Below are positions 55,001 to 62,504 of a DNA stretch of 64,000 nt, piece by piece. Below the pieces are notes generated by a model that made no database searches, was not told where the DNA came from, and worked only from the letters and a program-made list of their open reading frames with translations. The DNA is taken from assembly GCF_020010905.1 (NCBI RefSeq), contig NZ_JAGJBY010000001.1, positions 2,314,001 to 2,378,000 on the forward strand, read 5' to 3'. Numbering within the stretch: position 1 is the stretch's first letter; each line of letters begins with the position of its first letter. This stretch comes from Streptomyces acidiscabies. GTDB taxonomy: Bacteria > Actinomycetota > Actinomycetes > Streptomycetales > Streptomycetaceae. The position numbers and the translations under genes were made by a program.

Positions 55001-56198
55001 CCGGGGAGGCAGTGGACTCGAACCGCAGGACGATCTCACGAGCCGTCAGATCCCTTATGTCCGACGCCTCTTCAGGAGCGGCGGGCGTGGTCGTCAGCCA
55101 GGCCGCCGCGCCGGGGGTCCGTCCGCCGCCCGGACTCGCCAGCAGCGCCGCCCAGTTGGCGAGCCAGGGCGCGTCCGGTTCCATGACCGGCAGCGCGACG
55201 GCGTCCGGTGCGGGGGCGGTGACGTCGGGGTCGTACGGGGTGAAGGCGAGTGCCGACGCCGGGGCCGCGAGGGACGGGGAGGTGAACAGGCCCGGTTCGG
55301 CGGGGAGCGCGGTCGGCGGCCACAGGTGCTCGGGGAGGGGCTGAACGACGGCCAGTGGAGCGTGAGTTGCCCAGTGGAGCAGGGTGCGGTACCAGCGGTC
55401 GCCGTCCGGGCCCGGGCGCCACTGCGGGCCCATGCAGTCGCTGAGGACGAGGATCGCGGTGCGGCCGTCGGCCGGGGCGATGACGCCACGGGTGCGGCCG
55501 TCGGGGGCGAGGGGGTGCAGGGAGACCGTGCGGAAGATGCCCGACTGGGCGAGCGCGGTGTGCAACTCCCGTACCAGCGGCTGCCATACGGGCATCGTCG
55601 GGCCCGTGTCGTGCACGAGGCACAGGCGCAGCCAGCGGTCCCGGGCCGGGCGCAGGACCGGGAGCCACACCTCGGGGGAGGCGCCGAGGCGGGCGATGCG
55701 GTCGGCGGTCGCGGGCTCGTCGAGGAGGTGCGCGTGGGGGGAGGGGACCGTGCGTTTGAGGGGGCGGAGGGCGCGTTGGAGGGTCAGGGGGTGGGGGAGC
55801 ATCGGGGGGACGGGGATGCTGAGTGGCTTGCCGCCTGCGGGAGTTCGGGCTTCGGCGGGTGGCTGGGTGGGGGGTTGGGTTTCGGTGGGGGGCGGTGTCG
55901 TGGGCGGGGTCCCGTCCGGGTCCGGGTTCGGGTTCGCGTTCGGGAGGTGGAGGGGGACGCGGGGCGGGTCGGAGATCGGAGGGAGGGCGATGGCGGGGTC
56001 GGACTGGGCGGGCCAGGGGACGGGCGGTTCGGAACGGACAAGGGGCGTAGGGGAGTTCGGGGACGACGTCTCGGTGTCGTCGCTCAACTGCCGGGCGAAC
56101 CACAGCACTTCGGCCAGTTCGCGCGGGGTCGGTCCCGTTCCCTCGGCGGCGGCGTCCAGCAGGGCGGCCAGCCGGGCGAGGGAGCCCTCAGAGTCCAT
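52098..56198 (-). CDS. SAV_2336-type multidomain protein: vWA-like, pseudokinase, SPFH-like and HAD-like modules
   Basis: A 1366-residue protein. Visible parts: N-terminal helices (1-45); a Pro-rich linker (50-135); a vWA-like domain (about 185-310) with a MIDAS-like DTGPT (197-201) and LVLSDC; a kinase fold (530-700) without catalytic residues (AVHLY for VAVK, RGQTGGN for HRD..N, RFA for DFG); a winged-helix-like segment (745-800); a beta region resembling SPFH (about 1020-1125); and a HAD-like tail (1145-1365) whose motif I reads GFDGPLT, with Gly for the nucleophile Asp. Last gene of the Trypco1-protease-MoxR series; it overlaps the MoxR gene by 11 bases. Likely a large recognition/adaptor protein. 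The SPFH call is weak; the others are firmer. Confidence 0.8.
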   Translation of the reverse strand: MDSEGSLARLAALLDAAAEGTGPTPRELAEVLWFARQLSDDTETSSPNSPTPLVRSEPPVPWPAQSDPAIALPPISDPPRVPLHLPNANPNPDPDGTPPTTPPPTETQPPTQPPAEARTPAGGKPLSIPVPPMLPHPLTLQRALRPLKRTVPSPHAHLLDEPATADRIARLGASPEVWLPVLRPARDRWLRLCLVHDTGPTMPVWQPLVRELHTALAQSGIFRTVSLHPLAPDGRTRGVIAPADGRTAILVLSDCMGPQWRPGPDGDRWYRTLLHWATHAPLAVVQPLPEHLWPPTALPAEPGLFTSPSLAAPASALAFTPYDPDVTAPAPDAVALPVMEPDAPWLANWAALLASPGGGRTPGAAAWLTTTPAAPEEASDIRDLTAREIVLRFESTASPEAFRLAGHLSLAAPSVPVMRLVQHAVQKDPRPRHLAEVILSGMLTAVDGPPGSYAFRPGVRELLQRTLPRTVRGRTSEFLARIGELIDERAGFAPGAFRARGGGGAGDGEAFATVRGETVDRLGGTPETALLGGRYRVLGQRGPGQRVREAVDTRTGERVAVHLYPEQPEYLGRFAEGARALAGVDSPYVARVLDHGVEGQTPYLVAEFVEGVTLSELMLGSGPGVSVPVYAALATDVGKGLDALHAAGLARGQTGGNGLLLRADGAVLISRFALGQEAADKRPADDVVELHRLTQELVKRSPDVREFLAQHPRQTEESLRRARASEHLQIQTTSPIQVTRGSVSQHIHSHELMALLVKLLHNRGHRVTFDELARVLPEWNQSASRIRELIAELVVGFLGPGTMAEVTDGYVLHLPAVQVRAPQPLRFETLAPLTPESRITLEYVVDEVLSRGGLTPTEYETRVLPQGYRVDISPDTYLVPLLAAAVRWLPGPLATLTDPPRLHVTFDDAPAPPPTAAQVTVTVPPALYESFIESSAAYGPHRFRPLYGEALDSPPLAWYCPLPAPRPEDDERDLVKGPYLARDLRELHLPAPGRSAVVHTLPDSPLTLLNPAQPYGSRQPGRATYYEVDLMPQSATRELGLPSSGKARFAASAHLTWRVTDPVAFVRAEVPHVADALFAYVAERAPGITRHHSHNRPQGAERALGKELKRWPVPGLQVSCEVRIVPYAQQTVAQQAAPDLMALLAAPTVLLGFDGPLTRLFPAAQAREAALALLAVAAEHRNPEDALAGRPFGTPQARDNVVHPLEVLRTYAHDPVGPVLRARLDELELAAVPDAPTTHNAVALVRALHAAGKRVLVVTDCCEEAVRRYVAPYRLPLAGVHGRADDPAALMPDPDCLRRALGEEAGPAVFLGSTVAELTAAQRAGLPFIGLARNRTVEQGLREAGGEVVVRSLAPVLEAARTLGRT

Positions 56199-57198
56199 CC
56201 GCGTCCGCCACCGCGTCCAGGTAGGGCATGAGCCGCTCCGCCAGCTCGCTGCGGTCGGCGGCTTCCAGACCCGTGACTCCGGTCAGGTAAAGGGCGTTGA
56301 GGAGCTGGTCGGTCGCCAGGTCGCCGTTCGTGGCGCGTTCCAGGAAGCGTTCGATCAGCGGCTCCGCCTCGGCGGTCGGCGTATCCAGGTGCGCGCGGAC
56401 GATGTCGGTGAGCTGGGCGCGGTCGGGGCGCCGCAGCCGCAGCCGTACGCAGCGGCGCAGGAACGCGGGCGGGAACTCGCGCTCGCCGTTGCTGGTGAGG
56501 ACGACGAAGGGGAACGCGCGGCAGCGGACCCGGCCCCGGGTGATCTCCACGGGGGTCTCGGAGCCGTCCGCGAGGACCTCCACGGTCGGGCCGTCGTCCG
56601 CCGACAGCCGTGCGGCGCGCAGGAGTTCGGGGATGTCGTACTGGCCCTCCTCCAGGACGTTCAGCAGGTCGTTCGGCAAGTCCAGGTCGCTCTTGTCGAG
56701 TTCGTCGACCAGCAGGACGCGCGGCTGCTCGTACGGCAGCAGGGCGGTGCCCAGGGGGCCGAGGCGCAGGTGGTCCTCGACGCCGTCGTGCGCCTCGTCC
56801 TTGCGGGCCGCGTAGAGGCGGGACAGCGGGTCGTAGCGGTAGAGGCCGTCCGTGAGGGTGCTGCGGCTCGTGATGTTCCAGCGCAGCACCGGGCCGAGCC
56901 CCAACTCCCTTGCCACCGCGTACGCGAGGGACGACTTGCCGGTGCCGGGCGGGCCGGTGACCAGGAGCGGGCGGCGCAGGATCAGGGCGGCGTTGACGAG
57001 TTCGACGCTCTCCGGGGCGGCGACGTACGTGCGGGCGCGGTGGACGCGGTCGGGGGAGACCGCCGACTCGTCGTCCGCGTCGCGCGGCGCGGGCAGGACG
57101 GGGGCGCCGTCGAACGCGCGCCACGGCGGCGGGGCGGGCAACTCCCGGATTCCGGCGTGGGGTTGGTTCGAGCCGGTGTAGACGGACCAGTGCGGCAT
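56188..57198 (-). CDS. MoxR-family AAA+ ATPase
   Basis: AAA+ ATPase of 336 residues with Walker A (GPPGTGKSS, about 82-90), Walker B (VLLVDELDKSD), sensor 1 (VVLTSNGERE) and arginine finger region (FLRRCVRLRL). MoxR ATPases remodel partner proteins, typically vWA proteins. Here the partners are the vWA-like protein downstream and the VMAP protease upstream, the three-part set described for NTP-dependent conflict systems. ATG 57198 starts just after the protease gene stop (57231); longer starts overlap it. It would act in the cytoplasm. Confidence 0.92.
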   Translation of the reverse strand: MPHWSVYTGSNQPHAGIRELPAPPPWRAFDGAPVLPAPRDADDESAVSPDRVHRARTYVAAPESVELVNAALILRRPLLVTGPPGTGKSSLAYAVARELGLGPVLRWNITSRSTLTDGLYRYDPLSRLYAARKDEAHDGVEDHLRLGPLGTALLPYEQPRVLLVDELDKSDLDLPNDLLNVLEEGQYDIPELLRAARLSADDGPTVEVLADGSETPVEITRGRVRCRAFPFVVLTSNGEREFPPAFLRRCVRLRLRRPDRAQLTDIVRAHLDTPTAEAEPLIERFLERATNGDLATDQLLNALYLTGVTGLEAADRSELAERLMPYLDAVADADGL

Positions 57199-57230
57199 GC
57201 GAGTCGGGCTCTTCTCGTGGGTCGTGTCGG

Positions 57231-59048
57231 TCAGGCCACCGGCGAGTGGCTGTGGGCCGTGGGCAGGTCGGGGAACAGCCTCGGGTCGTCCCACAGGAGC
57301 TGGATGCCCCGCGCCCAGTGTTCCTCCTCGGCCGCCGCCTCCTCACGCAATTCCATGATGTGGCGCGGGAGTTCGGCGGGCGGGACCCCGGACACGCGCG
57401 AGTCCAGCTGGTCCAGGAACGTCTTGCCCGCGCAGCCGACGCCGCCCGCGCACTCCTCCTGCGGGCCGCTGTCGCAGCCCTCGCGGGACCACACGACGAT
57501 CGGCGCGGGGGCGACGAGCGTGACGTCGAAGTGCGCGCGGGTGCGCTGCGCGGCCGGGGCGGTGGAGAAGCCCGCGAGGCAGGCGTCCGGTCTCCGCAGC
57601 CGCATGCGCAGCTTCCCCGGCTCCTCGGTGTTCCCGCACTCGACGCGGTCGACTCGCGCGCCCGGTACGGAGTCCAGCCGCTTCCACGCGCGGGTCAGGA
57701 CGTGGCGGGTGCTGTTCCTGCGGCGCGCGTGGTCCGTGACGACCAGGGGGAACGAACAGCCCAGCGGCGTCTCGTCGTCGGGGCCGCTGGGCCACCGGTC
57801 CACCGGCAGATCGAGCCAGTTGCGGGGCAGCGCGAACGCGATCAGCTCGTCCGCGCCCGGCGTCAGGAATCCGAACGCCGCCTCGATCTGGCGCTGTACG
57901 TACTCCGCGAGCCCGTCCTTCGACACGGTGTCCGAGCCGATCGGGTGCCGGCGGCCACCGCTGTAGGCCGACACCTCGACGCGGACGCGGTCGTCGCCGG
58001 CGCCGCTGTGGTGGAGGTCTACGAGGATGGGGGCCCATTCGGGGGGTGCGCCGGGCGGGGTGAACGGGGTGTCGGGAGAGGTGGGTTGCGTGCCCGACGA
58101 GGTGAATGGGGTGCCTGGGTGGGTGGGTTGCGTGTCCGGCGGGGTGAACGGGGCCTCGGGTGAGGTGAGTTGCGTGCCGTACGCGGTCAGCAGCGCTTCC
58201 AGTCGCTCCGCGAACCGCACCACCGTCCCCACCGCCTCCTCGCCCTCCAGCTCCGACAGCACGAACAGCGCCGCCGACCGCAGGGAGGAGAAGCCGTCCT
58301 CCGGTGGTCTCGGGTCGAGCGGGTCGCGTACGGCGTTGTAGAGCCGCGTCCAATTGCCGCCCAGGCCCGCCGACTCGGCCCGCTCCACGAGCCGGTACAG
58401 CCGGGCCCGGTCGGCGGGGCGGTGACCGGCGACCGGGATCAGACCGTCGAGGTCGCGCCAGTACCGCTTCATCACCTCGGTCGGCATCATCCGCCCGTTG
58501 GACACCCCGCGCGCCCCGGCGGCGGCCGTCACCATGCCGACGACCTCGCCCGTGTCCTCCAGCGCGACGGCCGCTCCGCTGAACCCCGGCGCGAGCGACT
58601 GCCCGCCCTGCTGCCAGGACTCCAGCTGGTTCCACTCGTCGCTGATCAACTGCCGTGAAGTGGCCCGGTACTCGGCGATCGTCCCCTCGTCGAAACCGGC
58701 GGGGAAACCGTAGACGACGAGTTTCCTCGGGCCCCCGTCCGCCGCCCTCCCGTGCACCGCCCCCGGCGGGGCCAGCACCGCGGGAGTGATACCGGCGTCC
58801 CTCTCAAGTCGTAGTACGGCGACGTCCCCACGATCGTGACCCGCCCGCGCGCTCCAGCCGCCGTGTGCCAGAAGTCGTACGGGTACGGGGTCGGTGCCGG
58901 GGCGCTCGGTGAACGACACCGTGAGCCCGTCCGTCCGGCCGTCCAGGACATGCGCGCAGGTCACGACCGTGTCCGGGGTGACCAGGAAACCGGCGCCCAG
59001 GACCCTGCCGGACGCCTCGACCCGGGCGTGCCACGCGGCGCTCTTCAT
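57231..59048 (-). CDS. trypsin-like serine protease fused to a VMAP-C domain
   Basis: A 605-residue cytoplasmic protein without a signal peptide. Residues 1-205 are a trypsin-like protease with an intact triad: His33 (VTCAHV), Asp75 (GDVAVLRL), Ser157 (GFSGAA). Residues 210-290 are a helical module, 292-333 three 14-residue Thr/Pro repeats, and 337-600 match the vWA-MoxR-associated (VMAP) C-terminal domain (WAPILVDLHHSG, ALPRNWLDLPVDRW, LLWDDPRLFPD). In the published model VMAP proteins carry an N-terminal effector released by MoxR/vWA action. It lies 9 bases after the Trypco1 gene. Confidence 0.88.
   Translation of the reverse strand: MKSAAWHARVEASGRVLGAGFLVTPDTVVTCAHVLDGRTDGLTVSFTERPGTDPVPVRLLAHGGWSARAGHDRGDVAVLRLERDAGITPAVLAPPGAVHGRAADGGPRKLVVYGFPAGFDEGTIAEYRATSRQLISDEWNQLESWQQGGQSLAPGFSGAAVALEDTGEVVGMVTAAAGARGVSNGRMMPTEVMKRYWRDLDGLIPVAGHRPADRARLYRLVERAESAGLGGNWTRLYNAVRDPLDPRPPEDGFSSLRSAALFVLSELEGEEAVGTVVRFAERLEALLTAYGTQLTSPEAPFTPPDTQPTHPGTPFTSSGTQPTSPDTPFTPPGAPPEWAPILVDLHHSGAGDDRVRVEVSAYSGGRRHPIGSDTVSKDGLAEYVQRQIEAAFGFLTPGADELIAFALPRNWLDLPVDRWPSGPDDETPLGCSFPLVVTDHARRRNSTRHVLTRAWKRLDSVPGARVDRVECGNTEEPGKLRMRLRRPDACLAGFSTAPAAQRTRAHFDVTLVAPAPIVVWSREGCDSGPQEECAGGVGCAGKTFLDQLDSRVSGVPPAELPRHIMELREEAAAEEEHWARGIQLLWDDPRLFPDLPTAHSHSPVA
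58050..58175 (-). repeat. three tandem 42-base repeats in the protease-VMAP linker
   Basis: Encodes three 14-residue units (TQLTSPEAPFTPPD, TQPTHPGTPFTSSG, TQPTSPDTPFTPPG). Such linkers are flexible, and copy number may vary between strains. Confidence 0.88.
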
Positions 59049-59057
59049 CGGTGGCTC

Positions 59058-59399
59058 TCACTCTGCGGGGGTAGCGGGGGAGTCCGAGGGCGACGCCCCC
59101 CACGTCAGCTTCACCACCAGATGGCCCTCGCTGGTCCCCTTGGCGATGATCGCGCCCGCCTCGGCGGACAGCTTGACACCGAACTCGATCTCCACGCCGT
59201 CCGGCTTCAGCGCGCCCTCCCGGAACACCCGCAGCGCCGACTGCGCGGCCGTCCGTACGCCGTCCAGCGCGGCCTCGAACGTCCTCGCCGCCTGCACGCT
59301 GCCGTCCCGCGACGCCAGCCGCGAACCGCCCCGCTCGTCGACGGCCTCGACGGCGACGACCGCGCCGTCCTCCGTCTTGAACTCCACGAGCCCTTCCAT
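59058..59399 (-). CDS. Trypco1 (CU044_2847 family) protein
   Basis: A 113-residue protein of the CU044_2847 family, named Trypco1 because it co-occurs with trypsin-like effectors in conflict systems. Motifs: EFKTEDGAVVAVEA, IEFGVKLSAEAGAIIAK, HLVVKLTW. It is first in the operon, directly before the protease-VMAP gene. It may hold the protease inactive or present targets; this is inference. ATG 59399. Confidence 0.88.
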   Translation of the reverse strand: MEGLVEFKTEDGAVVAVEAVDERGGSRLASRDGSVQAARTFEAALDGVRTAAQSALRVFREGALKPDGVEIEFGVKLSAEAGAIIAKGTSEGHLVVKLTWGASPSDSPATPAE

Positions 59400-59502
59400 G
59401 ACGCCCCCGTAGTACGTGCCTCAGTGCACTCCCATTGTTACGTACGGTACTTGAGATTGTCGCGCTGTCCTGCGTGTTCCTCTTGTGAACGCGGTGGGTT
59501 TC

Positions 59503-60915
59503 TCATGGCCGGCGGTCATCCGTTCGGATCACGCCCAGCGCGGCCAAGTCCTGCGGCCTGATCCGGAGTTGACCGGCCGTCGCCTCGACCTCCTCCGGCG
59601 GGCGTTTCAGGATCGCGGCGGCCAACTCCGGTGCGATGACGGAGAAGTAGCTGTCCGGCGTCGCCCAGGTCCGGCCGGGCGCGGCCAGCGCGAGCGCCCC
59701 GCCGGAGCCGCCCTCGCCGATGACGAGCGTCGTGACCGGCGTGCCCACCTCGGCGACGGCCGTGAACAGTTCGGCGATCGCCGCGCCCGCCCCCTGCCGC
59801 TCGGCCTCCGCGTCGTTCGCCGCGCCCAGCGTGTCCACCAGCGTCAGCACCGGAATGCCGAGCCGGTCCGCGAGCCTGATCAGCCGTACGGCGGTCCGGT
59901 ACCCGGCGGGCCGCGTCGCCGCGCCGGTCTGGGCGGCGAAGGCGACGACCTGCCCGTCCGGCCGCAGCCCGAACCCGCAGAGGATGCCCTCGGGGTCGGT
60001 GCCGCCGCAGCGGTCGCCGCTGATCTCGGCCCGGTGGGTGAAGTAGGTGTCCAAGTAGGCGTGGGCGCGGGGGTGTTGGGGGGAGCGGGCGCGCTGGACC
60101 GCGTCCCAGCCGGAGAGGGGGAGGTCTGTGGCGCCGAGGGGGGTGGGGACCGGGGCGGGGCGGGGCGCTGCGGGCGTCGAAGTGTTCGGCGACGGCAGGG
60201 AGTTGGATGGTGCGGTCGCTTCCGGAGCCGACGGGGTGGCGGTCGGCCGGGCGCTCAGCAGCCGTAGCCACAGCCCCAGCGTCTCCCGCAACTCCTCCGG
60301 ACGTACGACCGCGTCGGCCGAGCCCGCCGCCACCTGGGCCTCCGCCGTGTACGCGGCCGGGTCCGCGTCCGGCGGGCGAACTCGGGAGCCCGCGAAGCCC
60401 ACTTGGGCGCCCGGCAGGGCGAGGATCACGTCCGCGCCCGCGCCGAGGGTCGCCCAGCCGCCGCCGGTCGTCGGGTCGCGCAGGACCGCGATCTGCGGCA
60501 GGCCCGCCGCCCGGGTGAGCGCCGACTCGCGGGCGACGCGCTGGAGTTGGGTGAGCGCGAGCATGCCCTCCTGCATCCGGCTGCCGCCGGTGGCGACGAG
60601 GGGGACGACCGGGAGCCGGTGCGCGCGGGCGTGCCGGTACGCCGACTCCAGCCGGTCGCCGGTGCGTTCGCCGAGGGAGCCGCCGAGGAAGCCGAACTCG
60701 AAGGCGATCAGGACGACTTGGGTGCCTTCGATGTCCGCGGTGCCGCAGACCACGGACTCGCTCTCGCCCGTACGCCCGGCGGCACGGGCGAGCGAGGCGT
60801 CGTAGCCCTCCCAGCCGAGCGGGCCGTCGGGCGCCGACTCCTTGTCGGGGTACGGGAGTTCGGTGAACGTGTCGGTGACGAGCGCGATGACCTCGCGGGC
60901 GGAGAAGCGGGTCAC
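59503..60915 (-). CDS. fused carboxyltransferase (AccD/AccA or MdcD/MdcE-like)
   Basis: A 470-residue protein with two crotonase-fold carboxyltransferase halves joined by a Pro/Ala/Ser linker (about 225-265). The first half (motifs GGSRMQEGMLAL, GAQVGFAGSRV) is AccD-like without a zinc finger; the second (GDRCGGTDPEGILCG, GEGGSGGALAL) is AccA-like. Such fusions act in acyl-CoA carboxylases or as the malonate decarboxylase beta/gamma core. The GTG start overlaps the matB stop (GTGA). With MatB and a MatC-like carrier, a role in malonyl-group metabolism is likely; no biotin carboxylase gene is adjacent. Confidence 0.8.
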   Translation of the reverse strand: MTRFSAREVIALVTDTFTELPYPDKESAPDGPLGWEGYDASLARAAGRTGESESVVCGTADIEGTQVVLIAFEFGFLGGSLGERTGDRLESAYRHARAHRLPVVPLVATGGSRMQEGMLALTQLQRVARESALTRAAGLPQIAVLRDPTTGGGWATLGAGADVILALPGAQVGFAGSRVRPPDADPAAYTAEAQVAAGSADAVVRPEELRETLGLWLRLLSARPTATPSAPEATAPSNSLPSPNTSTPAAPRPAPVPTPLGATDLPLSGWDAVQRARSPQHPRAHAYLDTYFTHRAEISGDRCGGTDPEGILCGFGLRPDGQVVAFAAQTGAATRPAGYRTAVRLIRLADRLGIPVLTLVDTLGAANDAEAERQGAGAAIAELFTAVAEVGTPVTTLVIGEGGSGGALALAAPGRTWATPDSYFSVIAPELAAAILKRPPEEVEATAGQLRIRPQDLAALGVIRTDDRRP

Positions 60916-62354
60916 GAGGCCAGCGCCCGCTTCATGATCTTCCCCATGTCGTTGCGGGGCAGGGCGTCGAGGTAGTGGACGACCCGGGGACGCTTGTGCG
61001 GAGCCAGCCGGGACGCGACGTGATCCGCCAACTCTTTGGCCGACGGCCGGTGTTCGGAGTCGCTCGGCACGATCCACGCCACGATCCGCTCGCCGAGGTC
61101 CGCGTCCGGCTCCCCGGTCACCGCGGCCTCCCGTACCCCCGGGTGTTCGAGGAGCGCGTTCTCGATCTCGCCCGCCCCGATCTTGTAACCCCCGCTCTTG
61201 ATCAGGTCGGTGGCCTTGCGCCCGACGATGCGGACATAGCCGTCGGGGTCGCGCACCGCCATGTCGCCGGTGCGGAACCAGCCGTCCGGGGTGAACGCGG
61301 TGGCGGTCGCGTCGGGGCGGTTCAGGTACTCGGTGAACAGGTTGGCGCCGCGCACCTGGATCTCGCCGACGCGCTCCGCGTCGTACCCGTCGATCACCGT
61401 CCCGTCCTCCTCGACCAGCCTCAACTCGACGCCGGGCAGCGGGAGTCCGACGGTTCCGGCGCGGGCCTCGCCGTCCGCGCGGACGCTCGTGTTCATCAGG
61501 GTCTCCGTCATGCCGTACCGCTCGACGACCCGGCGGCCCGTGGCCCGCGCGATCCGCTCGTGGTCGTGCACGGGGAGCGCCGCCGAACCGCTCACCAGCA
61601 GGCGGGCGTTGGTGAGCGCCTTCACCAACTCCGGTTCGGCCGGGAGGGATTCGGCGATGCGGTGGTACATCGTCGGGACGCCGAACAGCATCGTCGCGCC
61701 GTCGTTCAGCTCCTTCGCCACGCCCTCGGTGGAGAAGCGGCCCAGGTGGCGGACGCTGCCGCCGCGCCGCAGGGGGCCGAGCGTGCCGAGGACCAGGCCG
61801 TGCACGTGGAACAGGGGCAGGCCGTGCACCAGGACGTCCTCGCCGGTCCACTGCCAGGCGTCGGCGAGCGCGTCCAGGGTGTGGGTGATCGCCCGGAGGG
61901 GCAGGACCGCGCCCTTCGGCGGGCCCGTCGTACCGGACGTGTAGACCACGAAGGCGGGGGAGTCGGGGCCGAAGCTGTCCTCGGGGAGGGTGCCGGTGGC
62001 CCGGACGTCGACCTCGACCCGCTCGAACTGCCGTAGCGCCTCGGGGAGTTCGGTGCCCGGTGCGGTCAGGACCAGGGTGGGGGCGCTGTCGGACAGGATG
62101 TGCCGCAGCTCCTTGTCACCCGACTTCGGGTTCAGCGGCACGGCGGTGCCGCCCGACAGCAGCACCCCCACGACCGCGACGGCGGTCTCCAGCTCCGGCG
62201 TCGCCCACACCGCGACCCGGCGCCCCCCTGCCAGCCGCTGCGCGACGGCCCCGGCCGCCGCCGCGAGCTGCGCGTACGTCAGGGAGCGTGGGCCGAAGGA
62301 GAGGGCCGGCCGGTCGGACGGGGCGTCGGTCAGGGCGGGGAAGAGAGGGGACAC
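60912..62354 (-). CDS. matB: malonyl-CoA synthetase MatB
   Basis: Acyl-CoA synthetase of 480 residues that makes malonyl-CoA (and methylmalonyl-CoA) from the free acid, ATP and CoA. Adenylate-forming motifs: VYTSGTTGPPKGAV, ERYGMTET, GWFRTGDMAV and the C-terminal Lys in NDMGKIMKRAL. Length and start region fit MatB, which in S. coelicolor is a polyketide extender-unit source. GTG 62354 follows AAGGAG; the ATG at 62450 would add 32 residues encoded by simple repeats. Confidence 0.9.
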   Translation of the reverse strand: MSPLFPALTDAPSDRPALSFGPRSLTYAQLAAAAGAVAQRLAGGRRVAVWATPELETAVAVVGVLLSGGTAVPLNPKSGDKELRHILSDSAPTLVLTAPGTELPEALRQFERVEVDVRATGTLPEDSFGPDSPAFVVYTSGTTGPPKGAVLPLRAITHTLDALADAWQWTGEDVLVHGLPLFHVHGLVLGTLGPLRRGGSVRHLGRFSTEGVAKELNDGATMLFGVPTMYHRIAESLPAEPELVKALTNARLLVSGSAALPVHDHERIARATGRRVVERYGMTETLMNTSVRADGEARAGTVGLPLPGVELRLVEEDGTVIDGYDAERVGEIQVRGANLFTEYLNRPDATATAFTPDGWFRTGDMAVRDPDGYVRIVGRKATDLIKSGGYKIGAGEIENALLEHPGVREAAVTGEPDADLGERIVAWIVPSDSEHRPSAKELADHVASRLAPHKRPRVVHYLDALPRNDMGKIMKRALAS

Positions 62355-62377
62355 GCGTCGTACTCCTTGCTGTTCTG

Positions 62378-62430
62378 CGTCGGGCGTCGGGCGTCGGGCG
62401 TTTGGTGTCGGTCGGTCGGTGTCAGGCGTT
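62378..62430. repeat. simple repeats before matB
   Basis: CGTCGGG three times in tandem (62378-62398), then TCGG repeats and related words to about 62430. They lie just upstream of the matB ribosome site. Confidence 0.75.
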
Positions 62431-62471
62431 CGGTCTTCGGTGGGGGTCATACCCGTAGCCCGGAAGTACTA

Positions 62472-62497
62472 GGGGTACTACGGGTATGACGGGTACC
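62472..62497. repeat. ACGGGTA-type repeats in the matC-matB gap
   Basis: GGGTACT-ACGGGTATG-ACGGGTACC is a short direct-repeat array. Seventeen bases (62477-62493) recur inverted inside matC at 63253-63269. Confidence 0.7.
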
Positions 62498-62504
62498 ACG
62501 CGGC

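Noticed and set aside
54066..56231. 721-residue plus-strand frame opposite the 1366-residue gene
   Set aside because: Antisense shadow; no domain and implausible composition.
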